Shown one piece after another: positions 14,438 to 21,455 of a stretch of 21,455 nucleotides of DNA. Position 1 is the stretch's first letter; every line of letters starts with the position of its first letter. The stretch lies in the NCBI RefSeq assembly GCF_015668195.1, contig NZ_JADPFC010000016.1, positions 1-21,455 on the forward strand, written 5' to 3'. The stretch comes from Romboutsia_C sp015668195. GTDB lineage: Bacteria; Bacillota; Clostridia; Peptostreptococcales; Peptostreptococcaceae. The notes under the pieces were generated by a model. It saw only the letters and a list, made by a program, of their open reading frames with translations, searched no databases and was not told the DNA's origin. The translations under genes were made by a program, and so were the position numbers.

Positions 14438-15513
14438 TATCTAGCACCTCCTACAGCTAATTCACTTTCCATTACTTCTTTTGCTTTATTAGCTATACTT
14501 TCTGGATCAGGTATCATTCCTCCTGCTCTTCCGTAGAAGTGTACAGGTAATCTTCCTTCAACAGCTAATCTTACATCCTCTACCATTTGTCCCATACTCA
14601 TTTCAACAGTTAATAAACTTTTAGCTTCTGGTATTTGGTTAAATGCTTCAAATGGGAATGGCCATAAAGTCTTAGGTCTTATTAAACCTGCCTTTATTCC
14701 TTCTTCTCTTAACATTTCTATAGCATTTTTAACTATTCTTGCTGTAGTACCGTAAGCTACAAATACTAATTCAGCATCCTCAGTTTTATACATTTCATAA
14801 TCTACTTCGTTCTTTTCTATTTCTCTGTACTTAGCTTCTAACTTTATACAGTGCTTTTCTAGTTCATCTGGTTGTAAGTATAAAGAATTTATTATATTAG
14901 GCTTTCTTTCTCCTTTAGTTCCTACTGTAGCCCAATCTTTAGGTTTTAATTCTCTAGTTTTAGGAGCTTTAAATTCTACTGGTTCCATCATTTGTCCTAT
15001 CATACCATCTGCAACTACCATAACTGGAGTTCTATAGTAATCAGCAACATTGAAAGCTTCCATTATCATATCAACAGCTTCTTGAACTGTAGATGGAGCA
15101 TAAACTGGAGTTCTATAATCCCCATTTCCTCCACCTCTTGTAGACATAAAGTAGTCAGATTGAGAAGGTTGTATTCCTCCAAGTCCTGGACCACCTCTCA
15201 TTACATTAACTACAACACATGGTAACTCAGCACCTGCTGCATAAGTTATACCTTCTTGCTTTAAAGCTATTCCTGGAGAAGATGAAGAAGTCATAACTCT
15301 AGCTCCTGCTCCTGCTCCACCATATATCATATTTATAGCAGAAACTTCTGATTCTGCTTGAACAAATACGCCTCCAACATTAGGTAATTCTTTAGACATA
15401 TATTCTGGTAATTCATTTTGTGGTGTTATTGGATAACCAAAGAAATATTTACATCCAGCTTCTATAGCTGCTTTACCAAATGCTTCGTTACCCTTCATAA
15501 GTATCTTAGCCAT
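14437..15513 (-). CDS. vorB: 2-oxoacid:ferredoxin oxidoreductase, alpha subunit (VorB type)
   Basis: The alpha subunit contributes the pyrimidine-binding and transketolase-C-like domains of the oxidoreductase. Signatures in the 358 residues are GNEAFGKAAIEAGCKYFFGYPITP at the N-terminus (motif about 8-31), QAESEVSAINMIYGGAGAGAR, TSSSSPGIALKQEG, and a glycine-rich MRGGPGLGGIQPSQSDY segment. It lacks iron-sulfur motifs, as expected. The length and the GYPITPQNELPE sequence fit the VorB group annotated as 3-methyl-2-oxobutanoate dehydrogenase. It lies 25 bases after the small ferredoxin and overlaps the beta gene by one base. The complex should yield acyl-CoA, CO2 and reduced ferredoxin, with acyl-CoA passed to Ptb. 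Confidence 0.92.
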   Translation of the reverse strand: MAKILMKGNEAFGKAAIEAGCKYFFGYPITPQNELPEYMSKELPNVGGVFVQAESEVSAINMIYGGAGAGARVMTSSSSPGIALKQEGITYAAGAELPCVVVNVMRGGPGLGGIQPSQSDYFMSTRGGGNGDYRTPVYAPSTVQEAVDMIMEAFNVADYYRTPVMVVADGMIGQMMEPVEFKAPKTRELKPKDWATVGTKGERKPNIINSLYLQPDELEKHCIKLEAKYREIEKNEVDYEMYKTEDAELVFVAYGTTARIVKNAIEMLREEGIKAGLIRPKTLWPFPFEAFNQIPEAKSLLTVEMSMGQMVEDVRLAVEGRLPVHFYGRAGGMIPDPESIANKAKEVMESELAVGGAR

Positions 15514-15538
15514 TTACAAAATCCCCCTTATATTTTAA

Positions 15539-15754
15539 TTAGTCTCTCTCAACTGTTATAACTGCATCTGGACACATAGTCGCGCAGTTTGTACATCCTA
15601 TGCACTTATCCATTTCTACAACTGTAGCTGGATTATATCCCTTTTTGTTGATTTTATTATTATCCATTACTACTATTTGCTTTGGACATGCAGCTACACA
15701 TAATGCACATCCTTTACAAAGGTCTTGATTGAAAGTTACAGTTCCCTTAGCCAT
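15539..15754 (-). CDS. 2x[4Fe-4S] ferredoxin-type delta subunit of the oxidoreductase
   Basis: A 71-residue protein with two complete cluster motifs: C13-x2-C16-x2-C19-x3-C23-P and C51-x2-C54-x2-C57-x3-C61-P. It is the electron-transfer (delta) subunit of the adjacent complex, receiving electrons from thiamine-bound intermediates and passing them to free ferredoxin. AAGGGGGA precedes the ATG at good spacing. It lies immediately before the alpha gene and 47 bases after the P-loop NTPase gene. Position and size match VorD/KorD; as a stand-alone ferredoxin it would be an alternative, but the operon makes that less likely. Confidence 0.93.
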   Translation of the reverse strand: MAKGTVTFNQDLCKGCALCVAACPKQIVVMDNNKINKKGYNPATVVEMDKCIGCTNCATMCPDAVITVERD

Positions 15755-15801
15755 ATTCCTTTGTCCCCCTTAGAAAAATTTATACTTATTTTACTAATAA
15801 A

Positions 15802-16479
15802 CTACATCCAAGCTTCTCTCATATAAAGCTTGATAGGGAAAATTTCTCCCTCTAAATCTTCTGGAAGTTGTGGAACCAATTCTTCTAAACATACTATATA
15901 TTTAACTGGTATATTGTACTGTCTAGACACCTGTTCAACTAATTTTTGACCTTTTAAAACATCATCAATTGTAGTTGACCTTACTAAATGTGTATTATTT
16001 ACTAGTCCAGTAACTTTAAGACCAGAAGATTTCTCAATTGCTCTTATATGACCTATTACATCTTCTACTGACTGAGTATATTCTCTATTAGCGTTTACTA
16101 CACAAAACATATCGTAATCAGCTTTTTCTATTAATTCGTGGAATCTACCTACCACCCTAGCTCCTACGTTGTCCCCTCCGACATCCATAACATAGCTATA
16201 AGAGCTATCTGTTATTGGTGCCATTATTTGAGGAGATATAGCTGGTAAATCTAAAGTTGGTGCATCTATTGAACTATATATAGGAAGGATATCTAAAGAA
16301 TTTAATAAATCCTTTTTTTCCCTTGTTCTAAAATAAACATTTACTACATCTAAATCTGATAAGGCAACTTTACCTTCTACCTCATTTCTTAATTTGGTAA
16401 CATAGTTCATAGCAAACTCACTTTTACCACTACCATAGTGTCCTATTATAATTCTTATCCTCTTATCATCTCTTATCAT
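15802..16479 (-). CDS. P-loop NTPase of unknown function in the ptb-buk-oxidoreductase operon
   Basis: A 225-residue cytoplasmic ATP/GTPase with no signal peptide. The Walker A loop is GHYGSGKS (13-20). DLD (42-44) and DVGGD (99-103) look like the switch/Walker B acidic motifs of the SIMIBI (MinD/ParA/CobQ-like) NTPases, and GLVNNTHL (158-165) resembles their base-recognition region. The signature lysine of MinD/ParA deviant loops is absent. FRTRE follows the first acidic motif. A GGTGG site lies just before the ATG. The gene lies between buk and the ferredoxin subunit, so it may assemble, activate or regulate the oxidoreductase or its cofactors. That role is inference from position; I do not recognise a characterised orthologue. 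Confidence 0.85.
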   Translation of the reverse strand: MIRDDKRIRIIIGHYGSGKSEFAMNYVTKLRNEVEGKVALSDLDVVNVYFRTREKKDLLNSLDILPIYSSIDAPTLDLPAISPQIMAPITDSSYSYVMDVGGDNVGARVVGRFHELIEKADYDMFCVVNANREYTQSVEDVIGHIRAIEKSSGLKVTGLVNNTHLVRSTTIDDVLKGQKLVEQVSRQYNIPVKYIVCLEELVPQLPEDLEGEIFPIKLYMREAWM

Positions 16480-16528
16480 TAGTTACCACCTATTAAGTCA
16501 ATTTTGTATTTATATTAAATTTATATTA

Positions 16529-17623
16529 TTAACTATATTGAACTTCATATCCATAATTTTTTGGTTCTTCTTCTTTATTTAATACTCTAAGCCCACCTTG
16601 AGCTAATGCTATCATTTCATCTTCACCAGGGTAAATTTTTACATCAGATATAAAATTAACCCTCTCTTCAATCATTCCTGTAAACATCTTAGAGTAAGCT
16701 ATTCCACCAGTTAAAAGGATTGCATCTACATTACCTTTTAATACTGATGCACAAGAACCTATTTCTTTACTTACTTGGTAAGCCATAGCTTCATATACCA
16801 ATTTAGCTTTTTCATCACCAGCTTCTATTCTAGATTCAACTTCTCTACCATCATTAGTATTTAAGTATCCTACTAGCCCACCATTTCCTTTTATCTTTTT
16901 CTTTATTTCATCTTGAGTATATTTTCCACTAAAACACATTTTCACTAAGTCTCCAACTGGTAATCCACCACTTCTCTCTGGTGAAAATGGCCCTTCTCCA
17001 TCTAAAGCATTAGCAACATCTATTACTCTACCTTTTTCATGTGCTCCAACAGAGATTCCTCCACCCATATGTGCTACTATAAAGTTGCAATCAAAATACT
17101 CTTTTTCTAATTCTTTAGCTGCTCTTCTAGCAGTAGCCTTTTGGTTTAAAGCATGGAATATACTCTTTCTATCTATATCTTCAATCCCTGATACCCTAGC
17201 TACATCATCCATTTCATCTACAACTACTGGATCAACTATGTAAGATGGTATATTTACTGCATCTCCTATTTCTTTTGCTATAATTCCACCTAGATTCGAT
17301 GCATGTTCCCCTAATACACCAACTCTTAAGTCATCAATCATAGCTTCATTAACAACATAAGTTCCACCTTCTATAGGCTTAAGAAGTCCACCTCTACCTA
17401 CTACTGCATCTAAATCAGATGTTTTTATCCCACCTTCTGTTAATGCATCTTCAATCACTGTTTTTCTAAACTCAAACTGATCTGAAATCTTATCATACTT
17501 GCCTATTTCTTCAGAAGAATGTCTTAAAGTTTTTTCAAAGACTAAATCCTCATTATCAAATACTGCAATCTTCGTTGATGTTGAACCAGGATTTATAGTT
17601 AAAATTTTGAATACCCTATTCAA
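16529..17623 (-). CDS. buk: Butyrate kinase (branched-chain fatty acid kinase)
   Basis: Transfers phosphate from acyl-phosphate to ADP, giving ATP and a free short-chain acid. The 364 residues contain the ASKHA acetate-kinase-family features: INPGSTSTKIAVFD at the N-terminus (about 10-23), AHMGGGISVGAH, the GPFSPERSGGLP loop and ILLTGGIAYS. The start is TTG at 17621-17623, with AAGGGGGT seven bases before it and no suitable ATG; TTG starts are normal in this group. It lies 21 bases after ptb. With Ptb it forms the substrate-level phosphorylation pair, here probably acting on acyl-CoA from the oxidoreductase. Branched-chain acids are as plausible as butyrate. Confidence 0.95.
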   Translation of the reverse strand: MNRVFKILTINPGSTSTKIAVFDNEDLVFEKTLRHSSEEIGKYDKISDQFEFRKTVIEDALTEGGIKTSDLDAVVGRGGLLKPIEGGTYVVNEAMIDDLRVGVLGEHASNLGGIIAKEIGDAVNIPSYIVDPVVVDEMDDVARVSGIEDIDRKSIFHALNQKATARRAAKELEKEYFDCNFIVAHMGGGISVGAHEKGRVIDVANALDGEGPFSPERSGGLPVGDLVKMCFSGKYTQDEIKKKIKGNGGLVGYLNTNDGREVESRIEAGDEKAKLVYEAMAYQVSKEIGSCASVLKGNVDAILLTGGIAYSKMFTGMIEERVNFISDVKIYPGEDEMIALAQGGLRVLNKEEEPKNYGYEVQYS

Positions 17624-17644
17624 TTGTGTTACCCCCTTAATAAA

Positions 17645-18547
17645 CTAAGCTTTAGCTGCCATTAATACCCCTAATGCTATGGAATTTAGTTTAGTTTCCT
17701 CATTGTCTGCTCTTGACGTTAATATAATAGGCGCTTTAGCTCCTACTATCACACCTGCATTTTTAGATTTTGAGAAAAATACTAATGATTTATATAATAT
17801 ATTTCCAGCTTCTATATCTGGAGCTAATAATATATCTGCTTTACCTGCTACTGGATGATTTATTCCCTTATGATTTGCGGCTTCTATTGATACAGCATTG
17901 TCTAATGCAAATGGACCTCCTACTATGCATCCTTTTATTTCGCCTTTTTCACACATTTCTTCTAATTCTTTGGCATCTATTGTATCTTGCATTTTAGGAT
18001 TTACTTTTTCTTTAGCACATAATGCTGCTACTTTTGGTGTGTCGATATCGAGTGCATGAGCTACCGTGCATGAATTTTCTATGATTTGCTTTTTGATATT
18101 TACATCTGGTGATAAGTTCATAGCTGCATCAGTTATAAAGAATAATCTATCATAACCTTCTACATCAAATACAGCTACATGGCTTAGTACATTCCCTGTT
18201 CTTAAACCAACCTCTTTATTTAATACAGCCTTTAGAATTATGGATGTATCTACCAAGCCTTTCATTACCATATCAGCTTTTCCTTGAGATACTAATTCTA
18301 CTGCTTTTAATGACGCTTCTGATAAATCTTTTATATTTATTAATTCATAGTTATTAATGTCTATACTTACATTATTGGCTATTTCTCTCGTTTTTTCTAT
18401 ATCCCCTACTAATATAGCCTTTGCTATCCCTTCTTTTCTCGCCATTTCTACTGCCATTAAGACTTCTTTATCTTGGCAACATGCTACAGAGATAGTTTTA
18501 GGTCCTCTTTCCTTAGCGAATTTTATTACTTCTGTAAAGTTTTTCAT
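17645..18547 (-). CDS. ptb: Phosphate butyryltransferase (phosphate acyltransferase)
   Basis: Exchanges CoA of butyryl-CoA or related acyl-CoA for phosphate, the step before butyrate kinase. The 300 residues follow the PTA/PTB fold: an N-terminal ISVACCQDKEVLMAV segment, VSQGKADMVMKGLVDT, the LSHVAVFD and FFITDAAMNLSPD region, the GGPFALDNAVS motif and ADILLAPDIEAGNILYKSL near the C-terminus. GGGGTGG precedes the ATG. It is the first gene of the operon, after a 402-base non-coding region that carries a candidate promoter with a CodY-like box. Other proteins of this fold act on acetyl-CoA, but pairing with buk supports Ptb. Confidence 0.95.
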   Translation of the reverse strand: MKNFTEVIKFAKERGPKTISVACCQDKEVLMAVEMARKEGIAKAILVGDIEKTREIANNVSIDINNYELINIKDLSEASLKAVELVSQGKADMVMKGLVDTSIILKAVLNKEVGLRTGNVLSHVAVFDVEGYDRLFFITDAAMNLSPDVNIKKQIIENSCTVAHALDIDTPKVAALCAKEKVNPKMQDTIDAKELEEMCEKGEIKGCIVGGPFALDNAVSIEAANHKGINHPVAGKADILLAPDIEAGNILYKSLVFFSKSKNAGVIVGAKAPIILTSRADNEETKLNSIALGVLMAAKA

Positions 18548-18714
18548 CTAATCCACCCCATTTTGTATGCAATAAATATAGATTGGTACGTTTAGCTTTT
18601 AATAAACATCTCTATCCCCTTAATTCTGTTAGTTTTTAAGCTAATTACTAATTAATCTCATACCTATATTATATATATTCTACCAACGTTTTCCTACTAT
18701 ATTTATAATTTTTA

Positions 18715-18729
18715 AATTTTCAGAATTAT
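18715..18729 (-). promoter_or_regulatory. CodY-box-like sequence at the proposed ptb operon start
   Basis: AATTTTCAGAATTAT (plus strand) matches the CodY consensus AATTTTCWGAAAATT at 12 of 15 positions. It would overlap the first transcribed bases from the promoter at 18736-18764, where a bound repressor would block transcription. Such matches arise by chance in AT-rich DNA. Regulation by branched-chain amino acids would suit the operon's proposed substrates. Confidence 0.3.
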
Positions 18730-18735
18730 TTTACT

Positions 18736-18764
18736 TTTATATAATACTATTTATCTTCTTACAA
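18736..18764 (-). promoter_or_regulatory. Candidate promoter of the ptb operon
   Basis: On the minus strand TTGTAA (18759-18764) is followed by a 17-base spacer and TATAAA (18736-18741). This is the best-spaced pair I found upstream of ptb, giving a leader of about 180 bases. Other -10-like hexamers occur in this AT-rich region, so the choice is uncertain. Confidence 0.35.
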
Positions 18765-18901
18765 AACTTTCGATATATATCATTATGTATAATTATACCT
18801 TTAATAGCTATAATCCTTTATAATTGACAAATTTTTAATTAATTTTTTTAATTTGCTGATATATTAGTAAATTGTTTTAGTAAATCTAAGAGTCATATTA
18901 A

Positions 18902-18943
18902 TAAAAAAGGCATAAGAAAAATACTATATTTTCTTATGCCTTT
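18902..18943 (-). terminator. Intrinsic terminator of cdaA-cdaR
   Basis: GGCATAAGAAAA (18909-18920) pairs with TTTTCTTATGCC (18929-18940), extended to 15 bp by flanking A/T. The minus strand ends in a U-run. The hairpin lies 6 bases after the cdaR stop and separates the pair from the ptb operon. Confidence 0.9.
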
Positions 18944-18949
18944 ATATTG

Positions 18950-20125
18950 TTATATTTCACTTGGATCTATAACTATTTTATTAAATTTGTAACTAGAATC
19001 ATATTCTACCTTATATTTTTGATTTTCATCTGGCTTAGATAAATCTATGTATAGTTTTATATCTGATTTTTCTAAGTTTTCTATTGTACTAGGATAATCA
19101 ACAGTAACCTTTACAGATTCTGGTATATCTATATCAGATGTACTCTTACCCTCTGAATTTCTTAATTCTATTTCACCTTTGCCATAAATAAATTCCTTCT
19201 GTAATGATTTATCGCCATTAAGTTTTATAGTAATATATTTTGTATTTGATGATATACCTTTAGGAATATTTAACTCTACATCCTTAGGAAATCCAGATGT
19301 TATATCATCTAAATTAACTTCTTTAGTTTCTATATATTCTATACCATCTATTAAATCTTTACTCCCTTTTATTACGATATTACTTTTACTAAGCTCATAA
19401 TTTGGTACTTTTTCATTATCTGATGTATTTTCTTTTAATTTAACTCTTATTGGAACAGTTTTTTCTTTTAATAACGTTGCTGATACTTTTAATGTTGATT
19501 GATATAACTTTACGCCATTAACTTTATTTCCATTTTTATCTACAGGTGTTAATTTAATTTTATCTGAGAAATCCTGTGTCCTTGAACCTACATCTAATAC
19601 TCCAATCACTCTAGTTACCTCATTTACTAAAGTTCTTGGGCCTGATACTTCTATACTCTTTTTATCGCCATCTATACTTACTTTATCTATATTATCTTTA
19701 GAATTTCCTTCTATTTTAACTTCTATTTTTTTATTTTCTTGTACTATTTTATCTAAATTAACTGCTATAACATTACTCTTTAGCTCATGAGTTACTCCTG
19801 GCGGAGCTGTTGCGCTTAAGTATACTTGATTTTTCCCTTCCATAGGATTTTCTATAGTACCATACACGTGTATATCTTCTTTTTTTACCTTTTGTATTTT
19901 AGATAATTTGCCAGAAATAGAAACATCAATAGTCAATTCTCCATCTGGGTAAATTACAAAATCTTTTTCTTTTAATTCATTCATATTCCTTACAACTATA
20001 GGAACATTCTCAAATAGCTTAGTATCCGTTGGGTCCACTATTGCCATTACATATAGCCATAATGTTATTGCACTCAGCAGGGATATTAATTTTATTTTTG
20101 TATTATGCTTTAATTTATTCATCAT
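18950..20125 (-). CDS. cdaR: YbbR-domain protein CdaR, regulator of diadenylate cyclase
   Basis: A membrane-anchored extracellular protein that binds and modulates CdaA. The 391-residue protein has a short basic start, one membrane segment at about 12-31 (LISLLSAITLWLYVMAIV) and a long outside part of YbbR repeats, recognisable from recurring VPI.V and the beta-rich valine/lysine-alternating pattern (for example VSISGKL, IEVSGPRTLV, VPIRVKLKEN). The ATG overlaps the cdaA stop by 4 bases (ATGA), so translation is coupled. An ATG one codon later is equally possible. It is followed by a terminator rather than by glmM as in many Firmicutes. Divergent sequence is normal for YbbR proteins; the neighbour makes the call firm. 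Confidence 0.93.
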   Translation of the reverse strand: MMNKLKHNTKIKLISLLSAITLWLYVMAIVDPTDTKLFENVPIVVRNMNELKEKDFVIYPDGELTIDVSISGKLSKIQKVKKEDIHVYGTIENPMEGKNQVYLSATAPPGVTHELKSNVIAVNLDKIVQENKKIEVKIEGNSKDNIDKVSIDGDKKSIEVSGPRTLVNEVTRVIGVLDVGSRTQDFSDKIKLTPVDKNGNKVNGVKLYQSTLKVSATLLKEKTVPIRVKLKENTSDNEKVPNYELSKSNIVIKGSKDLIDGIEYIETKEVNLDDITSGFPKDVELNIPKGISSNTKYITIKLNGDKSLQKEFIYGKGEIELRNSEGKSTSDIDIPESVKVTVDYPSTIENLEKSDIKLYIDLSKPDENQKYKVEYDSSYKFNKIVIDPSEI

Positions 20126-20964
20126 TTAAATATCCCACCTCTTAAAAAGCTTTTTTCATCAACTTTAGGCTTTAAATTTTTCTTAAGTATACTTTCCATT
20201 CTCTCTTTTGGTATATTTCTATATATTTTCCCCGCTTTTGCAATTGATACATCCCCTGTTTCTTCTGACACTATAAGGGATATACAGTCAGAAACTTCAC
20301 TTACTCCAACTGCTGCTCTATGTCTTGTTCCTAGATCTTTACTTAAGTCCTTACTCTCTGTTAAAGGAAGGAAGCATGCAGCAGCTTTTACCTTTGAGTC
20401 TCTAATAACAACTGCTCCATCATGTAATGGTGTATTTGGAATAAATATATTAATTAGTAATTGTCTTGAAACCTCTGCATCTATTATAGTTCCTGTATTT
20501 ATTATATCACCTATCTTAGTTTCTCTTTCCATTATAATAAGAGCTCCTATTTTTTGTCTTGATAGTGAATATAAAGCCTCGACAATCTCTTCTATCATTT
20601 TATTAAATGTTTCTTCAGATGTATTAGGACTTCCTTTTAGAAAGAATTTAAATCTCGTCCTACCTATATGTTCAAGTCCTGCCCTAAGTTCTGGCTGGAA
20701 TATTATTATTGCAGCTAAAAAACCAATCTCAAGAGCATTTACTAATAACCAGTGAAGTGTATGCAATTTAAAGGTCTCACTCAACTGAGTTGCTACTAAT
20801 AAAAATATTATTCCTTTTAAAACTTGCTCTGCTCTTGTATCCTTTATAAACATAAATATTTTATAAAATATATATGCCACTATGGATATATCTATAATAT
20901 CGTTTACAGTTACTTTATTGATAATATCCAAAAAACCACTGAAAAAAGAATTTATATCCAACAC
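20122..20964 (-). CDS. cdaA: Diadenylate cyclase CdaA
   Basis: Makes the second messenger cyclic di-AMP from two ATP molecules at the membrane; c-di-AMP controls potassium balance and cell-wall state. In 280 residues there are three N-terminal membrane segments (about 24-40, 50-62 and 72-90). A DAC domain follows with the catalytic DGA motif at 182-184 (PLHDGAVVIRD) and RHR at 214-216 (GTRHRAAVG). The start is GTG at 20962-20964, preceded by AGGAGG; the next codon, TTG, is an alternative. A sigma-A-type promoter is at 21010-21039. cdaR overlaps its 3' end. Upstream lie tRNA genes with their own terminator. Confidence 0.97.
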   Translation of the reverse strand: MLDINSFFSGFLDIINKVTVNDIIDISIVAYIFYKIFMFIKDTRAEQVLKGIIFLLVATQLSETFKLHTLHWLLVNALEIGFLAAIIIFQPELRAGLEHIGRTRFKFFLKGSPNTSEETFNKMIEEIVEALYSLSRQKIGALIIMERETKIGDIINTGTIIDAEVSRQLLINIFIPNTPLHDGAVVIRDSKVKAAACFLPLTESKDLSKDLGTRHRAAVGVSEVSDCISLIVSEETGDVSIAKAGKIYRNIPKERMESILKKNLKPKVDEKSFLRGGIFK

Positions 20965-21009
20965 AGTTTTATCCTCCTGTTTGACAGCTTCTTCATTACT
21001 ATATTAAGT

Positions 21010-21039
21010 ATTATACTATATTAATGTAAGTATATACAA
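21010..21039 (-). promoter_or_regulatory. Promoter of cdaA-cdaR
   Basis: On the minus strand TTGTAT (21034-21039) is followed by an 18-base spacer and a perfect TATAAT (21010-21015). Transcription would begin about 40 bases before the cdaA GTG start, downstream of the tRNA terminator. Confidence 0.6.
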
Positions 21040-21082
21040 ACTATTTAGACCCTATCATTTTTTATAATTTAAAAATAAACAT

Positions 21083-21111
21083 AAAAAAAAGTTTCACTAT
21101 AGTGAAACTTT
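21083..21111 (-). terminator. Intrinsic terminator of the tRNA operon
   Basis: A palindromic stem of AAAGTTTCACTA and its complement (21088-21111) is followed on the minus strand by a run of U. It lies 5 bases after the CCA end of tRNA-Arg. Confidence 0.9.
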
Positions 21112-21115
21112 ATAT

Positions 21116-21192
<77 letters not shown>

Positions 21193-21204
21193 ATGTAATT
21201 AAAA

Positions 21205-21279
21205 TGGAGCGGGAAACGAGATTCGAACTCGCGACTTCAACCTTGGCAAGGTTGCGCTCTACCGCTGAACTATTCCCGC
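21205..21279 (-). tRNA. tRNA-Gly (anticodon GCC)
   Basis: Acceptor GCGGGAA pairs with TTCCCGC, D stem GTTC/GAGC, and anticodon stem CAACC/GGTTG with loop TTGCCAA, giving anticodon GCC. The T loop is GTTCGAATC. CCA is encoded (21205-21207). It is 8 bases from tRNA-Asn. Confidence 0.96.
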
Positions 21280-21287
21280 AGATTCAA

Positions 21288-21363
21288 TGGCGGGAATAAC
21301 AGGACTCGAACCTGTGACCCATTGATTAACAGTCAATTGCTCTACCAACTGAGCCATATTCCC
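21288..21363 (-). tRNA. tRNA-Asn (anticodon GTT)
   Basis: Acceptor GGGAATA pairs with TATTCCC, D stem GCTC/GAGC, and anticodon stem ATTGA/TCAAT with loop CTGTTAA, giving anticodon GTT. The discriminator is G and CCA is encoded (21288-21290). Extra GC pairs just outside the acceptor make the start look two bases earlier, but D-stem spacing fixes it at 21363. Confidence 0.95.
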
Positions 21364-21378
21364 GCGTATTTAATTAAG

Positions 21379-21455
21379 TGGCGACCTGGAAGGGACTCGA
21401 ACCCTCGACCTCCAGCGTGACAGGCTGGCATTCTAACCAGCTGAACTACCAGGCC
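21379..21455 (-). tRNA. tRNA-Asp (anticodon GTC)
   Basis: Acceptor GGCCTGG pairs with CCAGGTC (one wobble), and the anticodon stem CCAGC/GCTGG has loop CTGTCAC, giving anticodon GTC. The discriminator is G and CCA is encoded (21379-21381). The first base is the last base of the window, so the gene is complete and the tRNA array may continue beyond. Confidence 0.95.

Larger units (their letters stand above)
18548..18901. other. Long AT-rich leader/promoter region of the ptb operon
   Basis: There is no gene in this stretch. It holds the candidate promoter at 18736-18764 and a CodY-like box at 18715-18729, then about 170 bases of leader before ptb. A 6-bp complement (TTGGTA/TACCAA, about 90 bases apart) could close a leader fold, but it is short. 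I recognise no known riboswitch, T-box or sigma-54 site. Confidence 0.5.

Noticed and set aside
18548..18901. A sigma-54 promoter or T-box leader for the ptb operon.
   Set aside because: No GG-N10-GC pair of the -24/-12 type was found, and there is no T-box motif or terminator-antiterminator pair.

Overview
The window reads as an AT-rich Gram-positive, endospore-forming anaerobe of the Peptostreptococcaceae, near Clostridioides difficile. Evidence: sporulation genes (spoIID, spoIIQ, spoIIID, yyaC), a SpoIIQ with an intact LytM metal site, an S-box riboswitch upstream of metK, a glmS ribozyme, and a ferredoxin-linked 2-oxoacid oxidoreductase with phosphate butyryltransferase and butyrate kinase. 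The species cannot be fixed by reading alone. Almost everything is on the minus strand; only yyaC is on plus.

Layout, left to right in plus coordinates (most transcription runs right to left). 1-499: start of metK with its SAM-I riboswitch, terminator and promoter, diverging from yyaC (641-1150). 1330-1378: a terminator shared by the convergent yyaC and fabZ. 1373-7398: the cell-envelope and sporulation block ywmB-murA-spoIID-spoIIQ-spoIIID-mreB-fabZ, in the same order as the core of the Bacillus subtilis cluster. Recognisable sigma-F-like (spoIIQ) and sigma-E-like (spoIIID) promoters and several terminators divide it. 7463-9129: an isolated sirohaem nitrite/sulfite reductase-like gene with its own promoter and terminator. 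9437-12972: glmM and glmS, separated by a glmS ribozyme. 13084-18764: a catabolic operon ptb-buk-(P-loop NTPase)-ferredoxin-oxidoreductase alpha-beta-gamma. 18902-21039: cdaA-cdaR (cyclic di-AMP synthesis). 21083-21455: tRNA genes Asp-Asn-Gly-Arg and their terminator.

The genes form three functional groups. GlmS, GlmM and MurA feed peptidoglycan precursor synthesis; CdaA/CdaR are their usual regulatory partners. SpoIID, SpoIIQ, SpoIIID, MreB and YyaC act in sporulation and cell shape. The ptb-buk-oxidoreductase operon should turn amino-acid-derived 2-oxoacids into acyl-CoA, acyl-phosphate and finally free acid plus ATP. This operon sits between cdaR and glmM, where many Firmicutes have a continuous cdaA-cdaR-glmM-glmS cluster.

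The most unusual structures are non-coding. A perfect 19-bp inverted repeat folds the spoIID start codon into a hairpin. A long hairpin ends five bases before the glmS ribozyme cleavage site. The spoIIQ terminator contains the -35 element of the spoIIID promoter. No CRISPR array, insertion sequence, phage or obviously new defence system is visible.
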